Below, piece by piece: positions 1 through 4,975 of a stretch of DNA of 12,462 bases. Below the pieces are notes generated by a model. That model worked only from the letters and a program-made list of their open reading frames with translations, did no database searches and had not been told where the DNA came from. The DNA comes from Anaerolinea sp. (GTDB lineage Bacteria; Chloroflexota; Anaerolineae; Anaerolineales; Villigracilaceae): positions 1-12,462 of the forward strand of contig DYNS01000043.1 of assembly GCA_020720965.1 (NCBI GenBank), written 5' to 3'. The translations under genes and the position numbers were made by a program. The first letter of the stretch is position 1, and every line of letters begins with the position of its first letter.

Positions 1-254
1 TCTCCGTCCCTGCCGTCATCCAAACCACCCTGCACCGCATAGACGGCTCCATTCACGTCCGGCTGGATGGCAGGGTAAAAGACGAATTAGACCGGGGCGA
101 ACCCTTCCTCGCCGTCACCGGCGCAAAAGTATATAGTTTGGATGGCACAACCATCCTCTACAAAACCGATTTTATGACGGTGGCACGCAGCCAAATCGTG
201 TGGGTCATCCCCAGCGATGACACCGCCTACCGCCCCGGAGAAGACCAGATATGA
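1..254 (+). CDS. C-terminal part of a small unidentified protein (possibly DUF6812-like)
   Basis: Open from the left edge (first full codon at 3) to a TGA at 252-254, giving about 83 visible residues. The fragment has alternating short hydrophobic and polar stretches typical of an all-beta domain, including HRIDGSIHVRLDG near its start and SQIVWVIPSDD near its end. It shows no membrane segment and no catalytic motif. The pattern of an 'R-I-D/E-G-x-I/L-H' strand, then a middle 'F-L-A-V-T' strand and a final 'I-V-W-V' strand recalls small DUF6812-type proteins of Chloroflexota, but this is from memory and weak. Its stop codon overlaps the ATG of the CpaF-like ATPase gene (ATGA), so the two are translationally coupled and probably act in the same secretion or pilus process. 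The start lies outside the window. Confidence 0.72.
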   Translation, partial: SVPAVIQTTLHRIDGSIHVRLDGRVKDELDRGEPFLAVTGAKVYSLDGTTILYKTDFMTVARSQIVWVIPSDDTAYRPGEDQI

Positions 255-1585
255 CCCTCCTCTCCTCCGCCTCCAACGCCGCCAAATCTGCCCCCCAGGG
301 GCTATCCTCCGCCGACCTGCTCAAACTCAAGCACTTCGTCTCAGACAATCTCATCCGCGACATCGAGAGCGAGAACCCACCTCTGGACAAGCGCGAAGCC
401 TTTGTCAAATCCAAACTGGAAGATGTCTTTGCTCGCATCAAAATCAACGTCCCAGACTCCATCCGCCAGCAAATTGCCAACGAAATTTTAGACGAAGTCC
501 TGGGCTACGGACCCATTCAAAGCCTGCTCAACGACCCGGACGTGAGCGAAGTGATGGTCAACGGACCCTACAAGGTCTATGCCGAAAAAAAGGGCAAGCT
601 CGTCAAAACCGGCGTAACCTTTGAAAACAACGAGCATGTCATCCGCATCATCGAAAGAATCGTCCTGCCGCTTGGTCGCCGCATCGATACCGACTCACCC
701 ACCGTAGATGCCCGCCTGCCGGATGGCTCCCGCGTCAACGCCGTCATCCCCCCGGTGGCGCTAGATGGAGGCACCATCACCATCCGCAAATTCCGCAAAG
801 ACAAATTACAAATGCAAGACCTGGTGAACTTCGGCTCCATCACCCCCCAAATGGGAGAATTTCTGCGTGCCTGCGTCATCAGCCGGTTAAACATAGTCGT
901 CTCCGGTGGCACAGGTTCGGGCAAAACCACCCTGCTCAACATCCTCTCCTCCCTCATCCCAGACGATGAGCGGATTGTGACCATTGAAGACGCAGCAGAA
1001 TTGCAACTGCAACAAGACCACGTTGTACGCCTGGAAACCAAACCCGCCAGCCTGGAAGGCAAAGGCGTTGTCACCATCCGCGACCTGGTACGCAACGCCC
1101 TGCGGATGCGCCCCGACCGGGTGGTGGTGGGCGAATGCCGGGGCGGAGAAACCCTGGATATGCTCCAAGCCATGAACACCGGTCACGATGGCTCTCTCAC
1201 CACCCTGCACGCCAACACCCCGCGAGATGCCATCTCGCGCATGGAAACCATGGTGCTAATGGCAGGCATGGACTTGCCGATTAAAGTCATCCGGCAGCAA
1301 ATTTCCTCCGCAGTAGATTTAATCGTCCAACAAACCCGGCTCAAAGACGGCTCCCGCAAAGTCACCGCCATCAGCGAGGTAGCGGGCATGGAAGGCGACA
1401 CCATCGTCCTGACGGACGTATTCCGGTTCGAGCAAACCGGAATCAGTTCAGAGGGGAAAATTATCGGTCAGTTAAAACCCACCGGCATCCGCCCCCTCTT
1501 CACCCCCCGGCTCGATGCCGCCGGTTTCAAACTACCGCCAGAAGTCTTTGGCGCAAACGTGGCGGATATTCTCAAACGGCGCTAA
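251..1585 (+). CDS. CpaF/TadA-family type II/IV secretion ATPase
   Basis: A 444-residue hexameric secretion ATPase of the PulE/VirB11 superfamily, CpaF/TadA branch. It is a cytoplasmic motor that powers Tad (Flp) pilus assembly or a related secretion machine. An N-terminal domain carries the signature LLNDPDVSEVMVNG at about residues 91-104. The Walker A box GGTGSGKTT is at 219-227. An acidic Asp-box region (DERIVTIEDAAEL) lies at about 240-255. The Walker B region RMRPDRVVVGECRGGE starts at R285. The His-box GSLTTLHAN ends at N322. Length is normal for CpaF (about 420-480). The ATG at 251 overlaps the previous stop, and a GGAG (237-240) lies 10 nt upstream. What is odd is that no tadB, tadC or pilin gene follows; the next gene is an XRE regulator behind its own promoter-like element. 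Family assignment is firm; the transported substrate is unknown. Confidence 0.95.
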   Translation: MTLLSSASNAAKSAPQGLSSADLLKLKHFVSDNLIRDIESENPPLDKREAFVKSKLEDVFARIKINVPDSIRQQIANEILDEVLGYGPIQSLLNDPDVSEVMVNGPYKVYAEKKGKLVKTGVTFENNEHVIRIIERIVLPLGRRIDTDSPTVDARLPDGSRVNAVIPPVALDGGTITIRKFRKDKLQMQDLVNFGSITPQMGEFLRACVISRLNIVVSGGTGSGKTTLLNILSSLIPDDERIVTIEDAAELQLQQDHVVRLETKPASLEGKGVVTIRDLVRNALRMRPDRVVVGECRGGETLDMLQAMNTGHDGSLTTLHANTPRDAISRMETMVLMAGMDLPIKVIRQQISSAVDLIVQQTRLKDGSRKVTAISEVAGMEGDTIVLTDVFRFEQTGISSEGKIIGQLKPTGIRPLFTPRLDAAGFKLPPEVFGANVADILKRR

Positions 1586-1674
1586 CCCCCATTTGCCCTA
1601 CCCCCGGCAAGGGTATGCTCGCGCCTCCAAACTCTCGTGTATAATCAAAAAACAGACCGAAACCGAGGCAAACC
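1586..1674 (+). promoter_or_regulatory. Intergenic region with promoter for the XRE-led operon
   Basis: This 89-nt gap separates the ATPase gene from the XRE gene. It contains a perfect TATAAT at 1640-1645. Counting from that box, transcription would start near 1652, leaving a leader of about 23 nt that includes the ribosome binding site GAGG at 1665-1668, six bases before the ATG at 1675. No good -35 hexamer is present at 16-18 bp spacing (the 17-bp position reads GCTCGC), so an activator or a relaxed sigma factor may be needed. A short inverted repeat TTGCC/GGCAA (1593-1597/1606-1610) lies upstream but has no T-tract, so it is not a convincing terminator. The XRE product is a natural candidate for autoregulation here, but no operator palindrome was identified. 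Confidence 0.55.
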
Positions 1675-2352
1675 ATGAGCATTCAAGCCCAAATCGCCCT
1701 TCGTACCCGCAAACTGGGGGTACTCATCCGCGATGCGCGCCTGGCTTCGCGCAAATCCCTCCCCGAAACCGCCCAAGCCATTGGCATTCCCCCCGCCGAC
1801 CTGCGTGCCTACGAGGAATCGCGCAAAGCCCCCTCCCTGCCAGAGCTGGAAGTTCTGGCATACTACCTCGACCTGCCCATTCAACACTTCTGGAGCAGCG
1901 AAGCCCTCTCCGATGATGCCGCCCGCACCGAGCCGCTCGACCTGAACCGTCTCGCCAACTTGCGCCATCGCATCATCGGCGTTTTGTTGCGCCAAAAAAG
2001 GCAGCAAACCAGCATCTCACTCAAAGCCCTGGCACACGAAACGGGAATCCCCCTCAGCCGGTTAACCGACTACGAAACGGGAGAACGTCCCATTCCCCTG
2101 CCAGAGCTGGAAGCCATTCTCACCGTCATCGGCGGCAGGGTCGAGTCCTTCTTCGACCAAAATGGTCCCATCGGAAAATGGATGAACGACCAGGAAGCCA
2201 TTCGAGAATTTATAGACCTGCCCCCGGAACTACGCGCCTTTGTTTGCCTGCCCGTCAACCGCCCCTACCTGGAACTGGCGCGACACCTCAGCGGACTCTC
2301 CACCGAAAAACTGCGCTCGGTTGCCGAAGGGTTGCTGGATATTACCCTGTAA
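1675..2352 (+). CDS. XRE-family regulator with two tandem HTH domains
   Basis: A 225-residue predicted DNA-binding protein. Two Cro/C1-type helix-turn-helix domains lie at about residues 12-74 and 98-161. Each is followed by the same PLPELE/SLPELE helix start and ends in an aromatic 'HFW' or 'SFF'. The two halves align directly (LGVLIRDARLAS against IGVLLRQKRQQT; IGIPPADLRAYE against TGIPLSRLTDYE), showing internal duplication. Residues about 165-225 form an extra helical tail with no recognised domain and might mediate oligomerisation or ligand contact. The start is supported by GAGG six bases upstream. It is the first gene of the cluster and is followed after 9 nt by the TPR gene, so it probably regulates this operon. 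Having two HTH domains in one chain suggests binding to a direct or inverted repeat as a monomer, but that is inference. Confidence 0.85.
   Translation: MSIQAQIALRTRKLGVLIRDARLASRKSLPETAQAIGIPPADLRAYEESRKAPSLPELEVLAYYLDLPIQHFWSSEALSDDAARTEPLDLNRLANLRHRIIGVLLRQKRQQTSISLKALAHETGIPLSRLTDYETGERPIPLPELEAILTVIGGRVESFFDQNGPIGKWMNDQEAIREFIDLPPELRAFVCLPVNRPYLELARHLSGLSTEKLRSVAEGLLDITL
1837..1852 (+). repeat. Direct repeat copy 1 within the XRE gene
   Basis: The 16-nt sequence CTGCCAGAGCTGGAAG occurs here and again at 2098-2113, at equivalent positions of the two HTH domains (the LPELE helix start). It is DNA-level support for an internal duplication, although a functional constraint on PELE plus shared codon choice could also explain it. 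Confidence 0.6.
2098..2113 (+). repeat. Direct repeat copy 2 within the XRE gene
   Basis: Identical 16-nt copy of the sequence at 1837-1852, 261 bp (87 codons) downstream, so in frame with it. It marks the period of the duplicated HTH unit. Confidence 0.6.
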
Positions 2353-2361
2353 CGAGGCGCC

Positions 2362-2886
2362 ATGAACCCAGAAGCTGCCACCCTGCAAACCCAAGCCACC
2401 GAAGCCTACCAACAAGCAGAATACGAAACAGCGGCGCGCCTCTTTGGCGAAGCCGCTTTGGCTTTTGAAGCCGAAAAAGCCCCCCTGCAAGCCGCAGAAA
2501 TGAAAAACAACCAAAGCGTCTCTGCCCTGCAAGCCGGAGACCTGCGCCAAGCCCTGAGCGCCGCGCAGGGAACTGCCCCCCTCTTTGCCCAGGCAGAAGA
2601 CTGGCAACGCGAAGGCATTGCCCACGCCAACGAAGGCAGTGCCCTGCGCGGGCTAGGACGCAAAAAAGAAGCCCTCGCCGCCTTTCAACGCTCCGCCGCA
2701 GCCTTTGAAAAAGCCAACCAACCCGAAATGCGGGCAGAAGCCCTATTGGCAACCGCCACCCTGCAACTGGAACAGCGCAAATGGTCCGAAGCCCTGCTCT
2801 CCTACCAGATAGGGCTTGCCGGGCTAAAACACCCCACCCTGCAACAGAAAATCATCCTCAAACTCCTAAGACTACGTTCATGGTGA
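2362..2886 (+). CDS. Small TPR-repeat protein
   Basis: A 174-residue, Ala/Gln/Glu-rich, all-helical protein with degenerate tetratricopeptide repeats. Recognisable units are at about residues 9-42 (QATEAYQQAEYETAARLF), 45-75, 84-118 (HANEGSALRGLGRKKEAL, then an AAFQRSAAAFEKA helix) and 124-158 (LATATLQLEQRKWSEALL). No signal peptide or membrane segment is seen, so it should be cytoplasmic. TPRs bind peptides or partner proteins, so it is likely an adaptor for one of the neighbouring products. The start is 9 nt after the XRE stop, with GAGG upstream (2353-2356). Its end overlaps the GNAT gene by 7 nt, which implies translational coupling. The repeats are clear; the partner is unknown. Confidence 0.82.
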   Translation: MNPEAATLQTQATEAYQQAEYETAARLFGEAALAFEAEKAPLQAAEMKNNQSVSALQAGDLRQALSAAQGTAPLFAQAEDWQREGIAHANEGSALRGLGRKKEALAAFQRSAAAFEKANQPEMRAEALLATATLQLEQRKWSEALLSYQIGLAGLKHPTLQQKIILKLLRLRSW

Positions 2887-3725
2887 ACTTACAGTACAAC
2901 ATCCGCCACGCCCAACAAACCGACTACACCCGCATCGCCAACCTCATGTATTCCGAAAGCCGGATTCACCGCCACCTGGACTGGCGCGCCCCCCTGGACT
3001 GGCTGGGAACCTCGGAATATTGGCTGCTGGAGCAAGAAAGAAGCCTGGGCGCAGCCCTGGCTTGCCCGCCAGACCCGGCAGGTGCTTACTGGCTACGGCT
3101 TTTTGCCCTTGCCGCCGGGATGGACGCAGAAAGCGCATGGCGCACCCTGTGGGATACGGCTACCGCCGCCTTGCCTCTCGGCAGCACCATCGCCGCCATC
3201 ACCGCCCAGGAGTGGTTCATGCCCCTTTTGCGGCACAGCGGATTCCGGGTAGAGAATCAGATTATCGTCCTGCACCACACCCTCGACCCCATCTCCCTCC
3301 CCAGCCTGCCCCCAGACTTCCTCCTCCGCCCCATGACCCGCGAAGACCTGCCCTCGGTCGCCGCTGTAGATGCCCAAGCCTTTGAACCCCTCTGGCAAAA
3401 CTCTCTCGACTCTCTGCGGGTTGCCTACGCCCAAGCCGGTTTCTGCTCCGTCATCCTCCATCAGGGGCAAATTATTGGCTACCAAATTAGCACCCGCAAC
3501 CCCTTTGGGGCGCACCTTGCCCGCCTCGCCGTTTTACCCTCCTACCAGGGGCATGGAATTGGTCATCACCTGGTGGCAGACGTGGTGGAACAAGCCAACC
3601 AACAGGGGCTATACCGGTTATCCGTCAACACCCAAATCGACAATACCGCCTCGCTTACCCTATACAAAAAAATTGGGTTCCACAGCACCAACGAAGCCTA
3701 TTCCGTATTCACCTGCAAACGATAG
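2880..3725 (+). CDS. GNAT-family N-acetyltransferase, two-lobed
   Basis: A 281-residue protein whose C-terminal half (about 147-281) is a typical GNAT domain. The acetyl-CoA pyrophosphate-binding signature is QGHGIG at 223-228, preceded by the strand ARLAVLPSY (214-222) and followed by N255 and the LYKKIGF strand-helix end (261-267). The N-terminal half (about 6-135) has the outline of a second GNAT fold (IRHAQQTDYTRIANLM at 8-23, SGFRVENQ at 120-127) but lacks a Q/RxxGxG motif, so it is probably a degenerate, non-catalytic lobe. I chose the ATG at 2880, which overlaps the TPR stop, because the conserved GNAT start follows at once. An upstream in-frame ATG at 2781 would place 33 unrelated residues inside the TPR gene. 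The acyl acceptor cannot be told; a regulator or small molecule linked to this operon is possible. Confidence 0.86.
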   Translation: MVNLQYNIRHAQQTDYTRIANLMYSESRIHRHLDWRAPLDWLGTSEYWLLEQERSLGAALACPPDPAGAYWLRLFALAAGMDAESAWRTLWDTATAALPLGSTIAAITAQEWFMPLLRHSGFRVENQIIVLHHTLDPISLPSLPPDFLLRPMTREDLPSVAAVDAQAFEPLWQNSLDSLRVAYAQAGFCSVILHQGQIIGYQISTRNPFGAHLARLAVLPSYQGHGIGHHLVADVVEQANQQGLYRLSVNTQIDNTASLTLYKKIGFHSTNEAYSVFTCKR

Positions 3726-3734
3726 GAGGCTCTC

Positions 3735-4352
3735 ATGGCACGTCCCGATTCGGTCATCGTCAATGGCATTGTGCGCCAGGCGCTTGTCTCTGCCCAGGAA
3801 GTGATGGGCGAAAACGGTCTGCACGCCGTATTACGCTCCTGCGGGTTGGAAAGGTACGTAAACCAGCTCCCCCCCAACGACACCAACCCCGCCATCAAAA
3901 CCTCGGACTACGCCCGCGTAAACCAGGCAATAGAAGAATTCTACGGGCGGGCGGGCAAAGGAATGCTGATTCGGATTGGAAAAGCCTCGTTTCAATACGG
4001 CTTACGAGAACAATCTGCCCTGCTGGGGGTTGCCGGGGTCGCCATCAAACTCCTGCCCACCAAACAACGGATTAAATTCATCCTCAACGGCATGGCAGAT
4101 GCCCTCAAAAAGTCTAACGCCGAGGTGGATGCCTGGGTGGAAGAAACCGGCGAAACCATCGCCTACATAGACCGCACCTGCGCCGTCTGCTGGGGACGAA
4201 CCCACGAAAAATCCATCTGCCACCTATACGTTGGCTCCATCACCGAAGCCGTTTTGTGGGCAACCGGCACAGAATACCAGGTGACAGAAACACACTGCAT
4301 GGCAAAAGGCGACCCCTACTGCCGCTTTGAAGTAGGAGCCCCGCGCACATGA
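3735..4352 (+). CDS. V4R-domain protein 1 (predicted zinc-binding small-molecule sensor)
   Basis: A 205-residue soluble protein with a C-terminal V4R (4-vinyl reductase-like) domain, residues about 130-201. The metal-site pattern is complete: C162, E185, C188 and C196. The spacings (23, 3 and 8 residues) match those I recall for the Zn site of the phenol sensor MopR (C155, E178, C181, C189). The N-terminal part (about 10-110) carries FYGRAGKGMLIRIG at 69-82, shared with the next gene product. A CxxC pair (C149, C152) is extra. The start is firm: a perfect AGGAGG at 3724-3729 lies 5 nt before the ATG and overlaps the GNAT stop. The name '4-vinyl reductase' (BchJ) would mislead, because no bacteriochlorophyll genes are nearby. 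A ligand-sensing role is inferred from the fold family; the ligand is unknown. Confidence 0.85.
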   Translation: MARPDSVIVNGIVRQALVSAQEVMGENGLHAVLRSCGLERYVNQLPPNDTNPAIKTSDYARVNQAIEEFYGRAGKGMLIRIGKASFQYGLREQSALLGVAGVAIKLLPTKQRIKFILNGMADALKKSNAEVDAWVEETGETIAYIDRTCAVCWGRTHEKSICHLYVGSITEAVLWATGTEYQVTETHCMAKGDPYCRFEVGAPRT

Positions 4353-4972
4353 AAACAGACCTCAAAGCCGGCATCCCTGCGCGAGTCTTTCGCCAATTTG
4401 TGGATGTCCTAAACGCAGAAATGGGAGCCGAAATGCTCGCCACCGTCCTGGAAACCTCCCACCTCCCGGCAGACCTGGCGAACCCGCAAACCGCCTCCCG
4501 TTACAACAGCGCCACCGCCGCCCAGGCATACGCCGAAATTCAGAGCGCCATGCGTCAATATTACGGGCGCGGCGCACGCGGAACCCTGCACCGCATGGGG
4601 CGCTTAATGTGGGGCAAACTATTAGAAACCGCCTCCGTGCCAGAGAAAGCCCAGGCACAAATTATCCGCAGCCTGCCCCTCTCCATGCGCGCCAAACCCG
4701 CCCTGGAACTGCTCGCCCACATCCTGCGCCAACGTCCCGGCGAAATAACCCTCCACACCCTGGATTTAGACCTGATGCTGGTAGACCGCGCCTCCCCCGC
4801 CACCCTGGGGCAGCCCGCCCAGCCCCCCCTCTGCCACATCACCCTGGGGCTCATCCAGGAAACCCTCTTTTGGGCAACCGGGCGCGAACATGATGTAGAA
4901 GAAACCGCCTGCCGCGCCAACGGCAGTGACGACTGTGAATTCAAAATACACACATCTCAAATCAAGAAGTAG
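4349..4972 (+). CDS. V4R-domain protein 2 (paralogue of the preceding gene)
   Basis: A 207-residue paralogue of the preceding product. It has the same architecture and the same numbering of the metal-site residues: C162, E185, C188 and C196. The shared N-terminal signature is YYGRGARGTLHRMG at 71-84, and both proteins have the FWATG/LWATG segment (174-178) inside the V4R domain. Overall identity looks low, suggesting an old tandem duplication or specialised subunits of a heterodimer. It lacks the CxxC pair found in the first copy. The ATG overlaps the upstream stop (ATGA), so production of the two proteins is coupled. There is no signal peptide or DNA-binding motif, so any regulatory output would have to pass through a partner such as the XRE or TPR protein. 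The family is well supported; the function is inferred. Confidence 0.84.
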   Translation: MKTDLKAGIPARVFRQFVDVLNAEMGAEMLATVLETSHLPADLANPQTASRYNSATAAQAYAEIQSAMRQYYGRGARGTLHRMGRLMWGKLLETASVPEKAQAQIIRSLPLSMRAKPALELLAHILRQRPGEITLHTLDLDLMLVDRASPATLGQPAQPPLCHITLGLIQETLFWATGREHDVEETACRANGSDDCEFKIHTSQIKK

Positions 4973-4975
4973 GAA

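Noticed and set aside
1591..1612. Terminator after the CpaF-like gene (TTGCC/GGCAA hairpin)
   Set aside because: The stem is only 5 bp, the loop is 8 nt and no T-tract follows.
2781..2879. Extended N-terminus for the GNAT gene from an ATG at 2781
   Set aside because: The 33 added residues overlap the TPR gene, are Pro/Lys/Thr-rich and precede the normal GNAT beginning. The ATG at 2880 fits the overlap pattern of the operon.
3735..4972. Naming the V4R genes bchJ (bacteriochlorophyll 4-vinyl reductase)
   Set aside because: No chlorophyll or other phototrophy genes are present. The V4R fold is widespread as a ligand and metal-binding module, and the BchJ label is a common over-annotation.
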